Notes under the pieces: generated by a model | Told to the model about the DNA's origin: nothing | The model's database searches: none | What the model saw: only the letters and a program-made list of their open reading frames with translations | Assembly (NCBI GenBank): GCA_965219495.1 | Contig: OZ244777.1 | Location: forward strand, 2,852,001 to 2,916,000 | Reading direction: 5' to 3' | From: CAZPXZ01 sp965219495 | GTDB taxonomy: Bacteria > Pseudomonadota > Alphaproteobacteria > Rhodobacterales > CAZPXZ01 | Length of the DNA: 64,000 nucleotides | Translations under genes and position numbers: made by a program | Shown here: positions 7,293 through 15,254 of the stretch, one piece after another | How the letters are laid out: every line of letters begins with the position of its first letter | Position numbering within the stretch: the first letter of the stretch is position 1

Positions 7293-8855
7293 TCAAGCCG
7301 CGAATTGCGGCAGTGGGGATGTTTCAGCGTGTGCAATCATCTGGCGCAGAAGTTCTTCGACTAGAAAAGAACGCCCGTCCGCATATCTTTGGTCACCCCA
7401 AAGGTTGTGGAGTTCGCCCGGATCGTCCTTCAAATTGAAAAGCGCCCCGTCGGCGATGCCGTCGTAAATTGTGAGGCGCCAGTCGCCGGACAGCAGGGTT
7501 CTTGCGCGCCCGCGCGTCTGCCTGCCGGGCATGTTTGACTGGATTTCGTCCTCGATCAGAATGCAATCGCGGTTCGCGCAATCCCGTCCTTTTCCGTCCC
7601 TAAACGGAATCCCTTGAAAACCATTGAATGGCGCGACGGCGGCTGATTCCAAAATGGTCGCGGAAATATCTATGGCGCTCACGGGATTCCGGCTGACCGA
7701 CGCTTTCGGTCGACGTGGATCAAACCAGATCAGCGGAGTTCTGATCAAGCCGCGGTAATGGTAAGGCCCCTTGAAAATCAAACCGAGCTCACCCATTAGG
7801 TCGCCATGGTCCGACGTGAACACGACAATCGTGTTGGACGCCAATCCGAGTGAATTCAGTTGATCGAGAACGCGTCCTACAGAGTCGTCTATCATGGCGA
7901 TCATGCCGTAAGTCAGGGCGATTGCAGACCGCAGTTCATCCTCGTTCACGGCGATAGCTGACGTGCCATTCAAATCGGCACAGCCGCTTTGGCGCTGTTC
8001 CCGAAGCGCGTTGGAGAATGAATTGTCTGGCACGCGAAACGAAGGCGGAATTTCGACATCCTCCGGATGGTACATATCCCAATACTTGCCAGGTGGCGTG
8101 AATGGGTGGTGCGGGTCGCAAAAACTCATCCAGTGGCAGAACTTGGAATCCGAGTCCGCGTATTCGCGCAAGCGTTCGATCGTCTTCGATTCGACATAAC
8201 GGGTTGGATAAAGCTCCTCGGGTACGGCAGTCCGCCATGCCTGGGGTGTCGGTGACGGAGCGCCGGGCAACGCATTCTCCCGACCGGCAAGCCGATTCAG
8301 ATCGCCCCCTTGCGCTTCAACCCAACGAACGTAATCGCCGACTACGCAATCGCCGTGCCCAACCGCAAGATCGACCTGCTCAAAACCGTAGTAAGGCTCG
8401 TCGAGAGCTTGAATTCGCCCGTCGCGCCAAAAGGGCCCGGACTCTTGGTCGTAGCGGTCTCCCGAATTTCCGACGGCCTCCAAGACGTGCCCCGCGCCGA
8501 ATTTTTCGCGCATCACAGCTGGATTTCGAGTGACGCACTGAAAGTGGGCCTTGCCGGATAAGGACGTGCGCCATCCCGCTTTGCGCAGTAGATCGGCAAA
8601 CGTTAACGATCCGATTTTCAGATTGAGCCCATTGTGCCGGACGCCATGCAGCGAAGGCATGCGTCCGGTTGCAATGCTTGCGCGGTTCGGCATGCAGACC
8701 GGGGAGGCGACATACGCGTTTTCATATCGCGTCCCCTGTCCGGCCAACCTGTCGATATTCGGCGTGGACAGGAACTTTGCGCCATAGCACCCTAAGTAGT
8801 CCGCCCGATGCTGGTCAGTCGTTATCAAAAGGAAATTCGGACGGTCAGAAGTCAC
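7293..8855 (-). CDS. Type I sulfatase (arylsulfatase/choline-sulfatase-like)
   Basis: This predicted sulfate-ester hydrolase has 520 residues. RPNFLLITTDQHRADYLGCY carries the metal-binding aspartates. The maturation motif CMPNRASIATGR has the Cys-X-Pro-X-Arg core that is converted to formylglycine. Further metal/substrate residues lie in SGKAHF, FCDPHHPF and VFTSDHGDLMGE. I chose the GTG at 8855, which overlaps the 3' end of tctA by 11 bp; a longer frame exists, but its N-terminal extension reads as tctA out of frame. No signal peptide is visible, suggesting a cytoplasmic enzyme acting on substrate imported by TctABC. An anaerobic or FGE-type maturase is not in the window. Confidence 0.88.
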   Translation of the reverse strand: MTSDRPNFLLITTDQHRADYLGCYGAKFLSTPNIDRLAGQGTRYENAYVASPVCMPNRASIATGRMPSLHGVRHNGLNLKIGSLTFADLLRKAGWRTSLSGKAHFQCVTRNPAVMREKFGAGHVLEAVGNSGDRYDQESGPFWRDGRIQALDEPYYGFEQVDLAVGHGDCVVGDYVRWVEAQGGDLNRLAGRENALPGAPSPTPQAWRTAVPEELYPTRYVESKTIERLREYADSDSKFCHWMSFCDPHHPFTPPGKYWDMYHPEDVEIPPSFRVPDNSFSNALREQRQSGCADLNGTSAIAVNEDELRSAIALTYGMIAMIDDSVGRVLDQLNSLGLASNTIVVFTSDHGDLMGELGLIFKGPYHYRGLIRTPLIWFDPRRPKASVSRNPVSAIDISATILESAAVAPFNGFQGIPFRDGKGRDCANRDCILIEDEIQSNMPGRQTRGRARTLLSGDWRLTIYDGIADGALFNLKDDPGELHNLWGDQRYADGRSFLVEELLRQMIAHAETSPLPQFAA

Positions 8856-10368
8856 CGGAAACCTTCGGTCGGTCTGCGTTTTTCTCCGTTGCGCGGCGTT
8901 GCCCGCGCAGGGAGAACAGGATGATTGCGGCACTGGCAAGCAAAAGGCCCGCGCTTGCCGGACGCTCAATAAATGTTGTCAGGTCGCCGCGGGACAGAAT
9001 CAATGAGCGCCGGAAATTCTCTTCGAGCAGAGGCCCAAGCACAAATCCAAGCACCAAGGGTGCCGGCTCAAGCCGCAACAGTTTCATTCCGAATCCAAGA
9101 ATCGCGAAGAAGATTATTACGAGCACGTCGAAAGCGCTGTTGCCGACCGCGTACACACCAACGCAAATAAGAACGATGATGATCGGAAAAAGCATGCGAT
9201 ACGGAATAAGAAGCAGGCTTACCCACACCCGAATGAGAGGCAAGTTGAGGATCAGCAGAATAACGTTGCCAATCAAGAAACTTGCGACCAATCCCCAAAA
9301 GAGCTCGGGGTGATCGTGAATTACCAGCGGTCCCGGCTGTATCCCATGGATGATCAGGGCGCTCATCATCAGCGCCATCACTGCGTCTCCGGGTACCCCG
9401 AGCGTCAACGTGGGTATGAAAGCCGACTGCGCAGCGGAGTTGTTGGCTGCCTCCGGGGCGACAATTCCCGGAATATGGCCCTTGCCGAACTTCTCGGGAG
9501 TCGACGAAATGCGCTTCTCAAATCCATATGAAACAAATGACGCAATGGATGCGCCCGTGCCCGGCAGAATACCGAGCAACGCACCGATCAGTCCGCCGCG
9601 CGCCATCGGTCCCGGCATCTCGGCCATGTCGCTTCGCGTCGGTGTAAGGTCTCGAAATGTCAGCTTTTGCGTGATGGCCTTGCGCTTCGCTCCATCGACA
9701 AGATTGCCGATGATTTCGGATACTCCGAACAGTCCCATCGCCATGGCGATAATGCTGAGTCCGTCGGCAAGATCCAGTAATCCGAACGTGAAGCGAAATG
9801 TTCCCGAAACAATGTCGGATCCGACAATGCCGAATATGAGACCGACACATACCATTGACAACCCTCGCGCAATGCCGTGTTGCGCAAGCGAAGCGGCGGA
9901 AATCAGGCCAAGAACCATGAGTGAAAAATACTCCGCCGCGCCGAACTTCAATGCCAACTGGGCGGCTAGCGGCGCTACAGTGACAAGAAGAGCGATGGCG
10001 ATCAGGCTTCCGCCGAACGATGCGATCGTTGTCAAGAAAATGGCCGGCCCGGCCCGGTTCTGCTGCGCCATCGGGTAGCCGTCGAGACAGATTACTGCCG
10101 ATGACGGTGTGCCCGGAAGGTTTAGCAGGATTGATGCGATCGATCCGCCATACTGCGCACCGTAGTAAATTCCCGCCAGCATGATTAGTCCCACGCCAGG
10201 CTCTACATAAAAAGTGATCGGCAGCAGCATCGAAATGGTCGCCATCGCGCCGACTCCCGGCAGCACTCCCATGAACATGCCCATGAAAACGCCGAAGAAG
10301 CAGTAAGACAGCTTGATCGGTGTAAGGGCCGACCCGAAACCCAACGCGATGTTGGAAATCACATCCAT
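8845..10368 (-). CDS. tctA: Tripartite tricarboxylate transporter large membrane subunit
   Basis: This 507-residue protein has about a dozen hydrophobic segments and forms the main transport channel of the TTT system with TctB and TctC. Family signatures include GVLPGVGAMATISMLLPITF and GIYYGAQYGGSIASILLNLP near the N-terminus, and the internal repeat GILPGTGASIASFVSYGFE followed by GVPGDAVMALMMSALIIHGI. I chose the ATG at 10368, whose A overlaps the tctB stop (TGATG). The frame is open upstream, but that extension is tctB read in another frame. Confidence 0.93.
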   Translation of the reverse strand: MDVISNIALGFGSALTPIKLSYCFFGVFMGMFMGVLPGVGAMATISMLLPITFYVEPGVGLIMLAGIYYGAQYGGSIASILLNLPGTPSSAVICLDGYPMAQQNRAGPAIFLTTIASFGGSLIAIALLVTVAPLAAQLALKFGAAEYFSLMVLGLISAASLAQHGIARGLSMVCVGLIFGIVGSDIVSGTFRFTFGLLDLADGLSIIAMAMGLFGVSEIIGNLVDGAKRKAITQKLTFRDLTPTRSDMAEMPGPMARGGLIGALLGILPGTGASIASFVSYGFEKRISSTPEKFGKGHIPGIVAPEAANNSAAQSAFIPTLTLGVPGDAVMALMMSALIIHGIQPGPLVIHDHPELFWGLVASFLIGNVILLILNLPLIRVWVSLLLIPYRMLFPIIIVLICVGVYAVGNSAFDVLVIIFFAILGFGMKLLRLEPAPLVLGFVLGPLLEENFRRSLILSRGDLTTFIERPASAGLLLASAAIILFSLRGQRRATEKNADRPKVSGDF

Positions 10369-10841
10369 CAGAAAACGAAAAGCCTGACGGGGATTCCAAG
10401 CGCAAAGACAAATACAGCTGTGGAGAATGCCGAGATCAGGACCGAAATAATCGCGATCTCGAACATGCGGTTCATGGGATGCCCCAGGCCCGCAAGCGAC
10501 GCGCAGAGCAGCGTGGCCGGAACGAAGCCCGCTGACTTTATGGTCAGCGCAAATGCCAGGATACCGCCGAGGGGGCCGCAGACGGATATCACGCTGCGCC
10601 AGGAAAGCGGCGATGACAAGACTCGTCCGAGGCGTGGTGTGGCAACATCTTCGATCAGGATCAGCAGGGAAAACGTGCAAAGCGCACCGCCCAGCAACGT
10701 TGGAAAGTAGCCTGGCCCCATCGTGCGCAGGGATCCGATGTCGTACGATTGCGCGCTGAAGAAAACCAACAAACCGAACAAGAACAGCAATCCACTTGTA
10801 ATCCAGGTCCGGATCGGAATGGAGCGTAGTATGATTTTCAT
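10368..10841 (-). CDS. tctB: Tripartite tricarboxylate transporter small membrane subunit
   Basis: This 157-residue, four-helix membrane protein of the TctB family is the first gene of the operon. The typical N-terminal helix (SGLLFLFGLLVFFSAQSY) is followed by the family motif GPGYFPTLLGGALCTFSLLI. It overlaps tctA by one base, as is usual for these paired subunits. Its start faces the divergent LysR regulator 110 bp away. Confidence 0.9.
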   Translation of the reverse strand: MKIILRSIPIRTWITSGLLFLFGLLVFFSAQSYDIGSLRTMGPGYFPTLLGGALCTFSLLILIEDVATPRLGRVLSSPLSWRSVISVCGPLGGILAFALTIKSAGFVPATLLCASLAGLGHPMNRMFEIAIISVLISAFSTAVFVFALGIPVRLFVF

Positions 10842-10951
10842 GTTGCCTTTCGACCGGCAAAGCCAACACCAGATGCTTGCAAGAAACGATAAATCTCGTA
10901 TCGATGAAATACAATTGAAATTTTGTTATCGATTGATGAGGAATAGTTCAC
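10842..10951. promoter_or_regulatory. Divergent tctB/LysR control region
   Basis: This 110-bp AT-rich gap holds both start regions. TATCGAT occurs twice, at 10899-10905 and 10927-10933, 28 bp apart; such paired sites between a LysR gene and its divergent target fit a LysR-type operator. The LysR start has GAGGA 10 nt upstream of its ATG. Confidence 0.5.
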
Positions 10952-11875
10952 ATGGAAATTCGCTCCTTCCGCATGCTCAGGCACTTTCTGAGGGCCAGCC
11001 AGACCGGCAATTTTCACAAGGCGGCAAAAGCGGAGTCGATATCGCAGACCGGGCTGACCAAGAGCATTCAACAACTTGAGCGGACGCTCGGCGTTCCGCT
11101 GTTCGAGAGATCGAGGAAAGGCGTATCCTTGACCAGTTTCGGCGAAGCGCTACACGTCCGCGCGAAGCGCATCGAAGCTGAGTGCAATTTCATCGAACGG
11201 GAAACCGAGGAAATGCTGAACGGCCAGGGGTGCGAATTGACCATCGCTGCCGGATCGATCTGGTCGTCGCTTCTGCTTCCAAGGATCGTTTCTGAAATTC
11301 AGCAGAGCTGGCCGAATTCAAGTTTCATCGTCCTGCGCAGTTCCGGTTCGCAATTTCCCGCTCTGTTCGCGAGCGGCGAGATAGATGTCGGCTTGGGCGC
11401 GCTGGATTCGATTGTCGCGAGCGGCGAAAAACTCGCCGAGGACTTTGTATACGAGCGAATTGCCGAAATCGCGACGGCGTTTTTTGCGCATAAGAGCCAT
11501 CCACTGCACGATCAGGCCGAAGTGACCGCAGAGCAATTGTGCAGTTTCCCTTGGGCGGTTTTTCGGTCCGATCCCGAACTGAACAAGCGAGTTAGCGCTT
11601 ATTTCGCATTGAAAGGTTTGGGCCAACCCCGCACGATCCTGACATCAGACTCCGTATCCGGCGTAATGGAGACGCTCAGAACTACGCACATGATCACTTG
11701 TCTGCCCGCTCCGCTCCAAACAATTGCAACCTTGTTTGACGTGTCGCCTCTGCCAGCAGGTCACAGCCCGTGGAAGTTTCAAACTGGAATCATGTATCGC
11801 ACCGCAAATGCCGGGTATCCGCTGTTTGAGGAATTGGTTAAAAGGTTGCGGCGGGAGGTGGGCAGGACCCGATAA
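10952..11875 (+). CDS. LysR-type regulator of the tct operon
   Basis: This 307-residue regulator has an N-terminal winged helix (FHKAAKAESISQTGLTKSIQ, then QLERTLGVPLFERSRKGVSL) and a substrate-binding LysR co-inducer domain from about residue 88. It is transcribed divergently from tctB, so it most likely controls the transporter-sulfatase operon and itself. The inducer is unknown; candidates are the transported carboxylate or sulfate ester. Confidence 0.88.
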   Translation: MEIRSFRMLRHFLRASQTGNFHKAAKAESISQTGLTKSIQQLERTLGVPLFERSRKGVSLTSFGEALHVRAKRIEAECNFIERETEEMLNGQGCELTIAAGSIWSSLLLPRIVSEIQQSWPNSSFIVLRSSGSQFPALFASGEIDVGLGALDSIVASGEKLAEDFVYERIAEIATAFFAHKSHPLHDQAEVTAEQLCSFPWAVFRSDPELNKRVSAYFALKGLGQPRTILTSDSVSGVMETLRTTHMITCLPAPLQTIATLFDVSPLPAGHSPWKFQTGIMYRTANAGYPLFEELVKRLRREVGRTR

Positions 11876-11905
11876 GCGCTAACTTGTTTTACAGACTTCG
11901 TTTAA

Positions 11906-12480
11906 TTATCGCTCGACTTGGGTTTTGCGTGTGCGTAGCGGTTCCGCCAGGGACTTGGAAATCCAATTCCACTTGCCGATCATTTCCTTGAGCGCCAGGG
12001 GCGGCTTGATGGTCCGCGACACCTGATTGAAGATGAATCTGAAGTCACGCCACGCGTTGCGTGTCCGACGGTTCCCCCATGTGGTATCCCCGAGGGAAAA
12101 CGGCGCTGGCGTGACGGATCAATTCCTCCGCCAGCAGCGCGCGGTAACCAGCTTTCCGAACAGCCGCGCCCTGGCGCTTGCGTTGTCGTATTTCGGCTGG
12201 TGCTCCAGACCGGAACGCGATTTGAACCGCTTGAGAACGAGTTGCACCTGGCATCGACCGCGAAATCCGGAAGGGTCGTGAACAGAATGACGTATTTCGC
12301 ATACTCCCGGGTTTCCGGTCTGAGTTTCTTGCCCGACTTGCTTTCCTTCCGGCGCCGCTTGGCGTGGGCGAGTTTGATCGCCTCTTCCGTTTTCTGCAAC
12401 GCGCGTATGCGTCCTGAACCGGCGTCGCCTCGTGTCTCCGTTTGATATGCTTCCCTGGCATTGGTGTTTCCTGTCTCGGA
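11906..12480 (-). pseudogene. Decayed IS4-family transposase, C-terminal part
   Basis: The minus-strand frames contain consecutive pieces of one transposase C-terminus: LRPETREYAKYVILFTTLPD, then VQLVLKRFKSRSGLEHQPKY, then ELIRHASAVFPRGYHMG, and finally ALKEMIGKWNWISKSLAEPL before a TAA at 11906-11908. Each piece lies in a different frame, so several frameshifts have accumulated. The N-terminal half is missing. It differs from elements A and B. Confidence 0.65.
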
Positions 12481-12792
12481 AAAGCCAATATCTTGGCACC
12501 GCGCCAGAGACACGCAACCCGGCAAGAAAACAACCGCGCAAATCTACCGAACCAAGAAGAGTCTCTGATTGACGCCCTGCGGCAACGCGATCGTCACGCT
12601 AAAAAATGCTCAATTCTTGTAGGCGAGAATAGGGCGTGCCTTCGACAAACGGAGTGTTGTGAAGCGGCATCGACGTTGCCACCTGCGCAGCTTTCGTCTT
12701 CCGATCGGCAACCTCATTGACGACGAAGCCGTTTTCGTCCGACCCACGGGCACATTGACGCGCACGCGCTTGCTATCCGCGAGGAGGCAGCG
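12481..12792. other. Gene-free gap downstream of ccmD
   Basis: About 310 bp lie between the transposase remnant and ccmD. No reading frame is convincing. ccmE or ccmG could be expected here next to ccmD, but neither is present. Confidence 0.4.
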
Positions 12793-12969
12793 TTACGGAT
12801 TGCTCCGGGTTTCCTTCTCCCGCCGGGAAATGGCATCGAGTTCGCGGCGGGTTCGTTCGTTGTCGGCAAAGAGAACCGTGAACATGATCGCCAGTCCGGC
12901 GAGGGCAATCGCCCAGGCGGACCATACGAATGGACCGTAGCCGTCCATCCAGAGAACGGAGGCGATCAT
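12793..12969 (-). CDS. ccmD: Heme exporter protein CcmD
   Basis: This 58-residue membrane protein has one hydrophobic helix (FVWSAWAIALAGLAIMFTVL) followed by a charged C-terminal tail (RREKE), the normal CcmD design. Its ATG at 12969 overlaps the ccmC stop (ATGA), indicating coupled translation. CcmD joins CcmABC to release heme-loaded CcmE during cytochrome c maturation. The gene was identified from size, position and helix layout rather than a catalytic motif. Confidence 0.85.
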   Translation of the reverse strand: MIASVLWMDGYGPFVWSAWAIALAGLAIMFTVLFADNERTRRELDAISRREKETRSNP

Positions 12970-13700
12970 CGAGCGCGCGCCAGCCGTTCGCCGGAGGTTC
13001 GAAGCGCTCGAATGCGGACACGGCGGATTTCGGTTCGTGTTGCCATTAGCCAGACCCCGAGAAACAGCGCCATGAACGCGATCGCCATGACCAGGAGCGG
13101 TCCGAGCAGGCTCGGATGAATGGTGGGGCCGCCAATTCGAATGACACTCGCGGGCTGGTGAAGCGTGCTCCACCAGTCCACCGAGAACTTGACGATGGGC
13201 AGATCGATCGCTCCGACCAGGCATAGAATTGCAGCGGGACGCATGGCGCGCATCGGGTCGCCGAGCGCGCGCCAGAGCACGAGATATCCCAAATAGATAA
13301 AAAAGAGCACCAGCATGGAGGTCAGCCGGGCGTCTCCCCAGACCCACCATGCTCCCCACATGGGTTTGCCCCAGATTGAGCCAGTGAGCAGCGCAATCCC
13401 GGTAAACGCCAGGCCCGGTCCCGCGGCGGCCTTCGCCGCGAGGCCGGCGACCGGATGCCGCCAGACGAGATTGGCGATGCTTGCAACCGTCATCGCCCCG
13501 TAGGCGAACAACGCCATCCACGCGCTCGGCACATGGACATACATGATGCGGACGGTGTCGCCGTGCTGGTAGTCCGGCGGAGAGAGAAACAGTCCCCAAA
13601 CCGCACCCGTAATTCCAGCCACCACGGTTACCGCGAAGGCCGCAGGCACCACCGGCGCGGACAGCTTCAGGAACCGATGGGGATTGGCAAGTACATGCAT
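12966..13700 (-). CDS. ccmC: Heme exporter protein CcmC
   Basis: This 244-residue protein has six predicted membrane helices and delivers heme to CcmE on the periplasmic side. The heme-handling WWD motif is seen as WGKPMWGAWWVWGDARLTS at about residues 110-128, and histidine-containing loops (MYVHVPSAWM and STLHQPASV) flank it as expected. It is followed by ccmD with a 4-bp overlap. A 180-bp gap separates it from ccmB, so it may have its own promoter. Confidence 0.93.
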   Translation of the reverse strand: MHVLANPHRFLKLSAPVVPAAFAVTVVAGITGAVWGLFLSPPDYQHGDTVRIMYVHVPSAWMALFAYGAMTVASIANLVWRHPVAGLAAKAAAGPGLAFTGIALLTGSIWGKPMWGAWWVWGDARLTSMLVLFFIYLGYLVLWRALGDPMRAMRPAAILCLVGAIDLPIVKFSVDWWSTLHQPASVIRIGGPTIHPSLLGPLLVMAIAFMALFLGVWLMATRTEIRRVRIRALRTSGERLARAR

Positions 13701-13880
13701 GGTTCAAACTATGCCCGATTTGTCCTGCGGATTATATCGGTTGCGCGGCGTCGATTTGCGAGGCAGCGACGGGAACGGCGTAGCGGGATCCGAAACATGG
13801 AAAGCTGCCGAAGCCATCGGGCATCGCCGAATTCCGGGCTCCGGTCGCGAACGGTCTGGCGGGTGGCGCATGACGCCAAC
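13701..13880 (-). other. ccmB-ccmC intergenic gap
   Basis: This 180-bp gap interrupts an otherwise tightly overlapping cluster (ccmA/ccmB and ccmC/ccmD each overlap by 4 bp). No gene is seen in it. A promoter for ccmCD is plausible but not demonstrable by eye. Confidence 0.35.
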
Positions 13881-14528
13881 CTATCCCGAACCGTGCCGTA
13901 GCGCCGCGGCAGCCGCAAGGGGAGCGAGCGCCAGAGCCCCGAAAGATATCGCCGCCGTGAACAGAAACGCGCTCGTCGAGAGCCCGCTGGCGGCCGCGGC
14001 GCCGAAAACCAGCACCGGCACGGAAATCGGAATCACCAGCAAGGGCACCAGGAGTCCGGGCGAGCGCAAACCCGCCGAAAGCGCGGCGCCCACCGCGCCG
14101 AGCAGCGCCAGCGCGGGCGTTCCGACAGCGAGAGAGAGCACCAGGGCGCCCCAACTCGAAGGAGACGTTCCGTGCAAAATCCCCAGCACCGGCGCGGCAA
14201 TCGTCAGCGGCGCACCCGTCGTGATCCAGCTGGCGGCGCATTTCGCCAGCACGATCAATTCGAGCGGCAGGGGCGCGGTCCGAAGCACATCCAGCGATCC
14301 GTCTTCCAGGTCGGCGCGGAACAGGCGGTCGAGCGACAGCAGGCTGGCGAGGAGCGCGCCGATCCAGATCGAACCGGCGGAAACGATTGGCAGGAGATCG
14401 GCATCCGCCCCGATTCCGAAGGGAAGGAGAATCGCGATCAACACGTAGAACGCGAGCGGCACGCCCGCGCCGCCGCCGAGCCGCGCGACGGAGAGATCCC
14501 GCATGATGATCGCGGTGAACGCGCTCAT
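13881..14528 (-). CDS. ccmB: Heme exporter protein CcmB
   Basis: This 215-residue membrane subunit of the CcmAB(C) ABC complex drives release of holo-CcmE. The N-terminus MSAFTAIIMRDLSVARLGGG and the six hydrophobic stretches are typical, including RADLEDGSLDVLRTAPLPLE in the first cytoplasmic loop. The ATG at 14528 overlaps the ccmA stop by 4 bp. Confidence 0.92.
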   Translation of the reverse strand: MSAFTAIIMRDLSVARLGGGAGVPLAFYVLIAILLPFGIGADADLLPIVSAGSIWIGALLASLLSLDRLFRADLEDGSLDVLRTAPLPLELIVLAKCAASWITTGAPLTIAAPVLGILHGTSPSSWGALVLSLAVGTPALALLGAVGAALSAGLRSPGLLVPLLVIPISVPVLVFGAAAASGLSTSAFLFTAAISFGALALAPLAAAAALRHGSG

Positions 14529-15193
14529 ATACCGTTTCCGGCAGGGAACGGCCCGTCCCTGGAGCGATCCGGCGCGTGCCGGTCCATCCAGATGGTGTTC
14601 GAAGGTTCCGGTTGAAGTTGACCATGAAGGGCGATCACGGCGCAACCGCCCATCGACACATGCTCGGCGAGGGCGTCCGAAAGGCATGCGCAGGCCTTCG
14701 TGTCCAGGGAAGCGGTGGGCTCGTCCAGGAGCCAGAGCGGCCGCCCGGATGCGAGCATCCGGGCGAGGGCGGCCCGGCGCCGTTCGCCGGCCGAACAGAG
14801 TCCTGCCGGGACATCCGCCCGTTCTCCGAGCGCGAACAGGTTGAGAGCCGTATCGGTGTACCCGGCCTGTCCGCCCAAGATTCGCGTCCACGCCTCCAGG
14901 TTCTGCCGGAGGGTGAGAGCGGGTTTCAGGGCGTCGAGGTGGCCCGCATAGGCGACGCATTCGGCGATGCCACCGGAAGAAAGCGGAACCTCTCCGTAAT
15001 TCCCCTCGCCCTCGGAAAGCGGAATTAGTCCGGCGATGACCGCCAGGAAGGAGGACTTTCCCGATCCGTTCGGACCGCGGACATGCGCGATGCTACCGGC
15101 CCGCAATTCAAGGCTGATACCGGAGAATACGGGCAGGCCTGCGCGCCGGCAGGCAATCCCCCGGAGCGAAAGACCCAGCGAGTCTGCTATCAT
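14525..15193 (-). CDS. ccmA: Heme exporter ATPase CcmA
   Basis: This ATP-binding subunit of the cytochrome c maturation complex is about 222 residues long from the ATG at 15193; longer starts at 15205 and 15232 are possible. Walker A is GPNGSGKSS, the Walker B region is LWLLDEPTASLD, and the signature region (LCSAGERRRAALARML) deviates from canonical LSxGQ, as it often does in CcmA. The gene is divergent from acnA, with starts only about 60 bp apart, an arrangement common in alphaproteobacteria. Confidence 0.92.
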   Translation of the reverse strand: MIADSLGLSLRGIACRRAGLPVFSGISLELRAGSIAHVRGPNGSGKSSFLAVIAGLIPLSEGEGNYGEVPLSSGGIAECVAYAGHLDALKPALTLRQNLEAWTRILGGQAGYTDTALNLFALGERADVPAGLCSAGERRRAALARMLASGRPLWLLDEPTASLDTKACACLSDALAEHVSMGGCAVIALHGQLQPEPSNTIWMDRHAPDRSRDGPFPAGNGI

Positions 15194-15254
15194 GCCGGCT
15201 CTCATCGATCGAGAACCCCCAAGACCAGTCAAAAACCCATAAGAGGAGGCTATT

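Noticed and set aside
8856..8969. Longer sulfatase start at 8969
   Set aside because: The extension is the tctA 3' end read out of frame; the GTG at 8855 begins just where sulfatase homology begins.
10369..10914. TctA extended to 10914
   Set aside because: The added part is tctB read in another frame and contains no membrane pattern; the TGATG overlap marks the real start.
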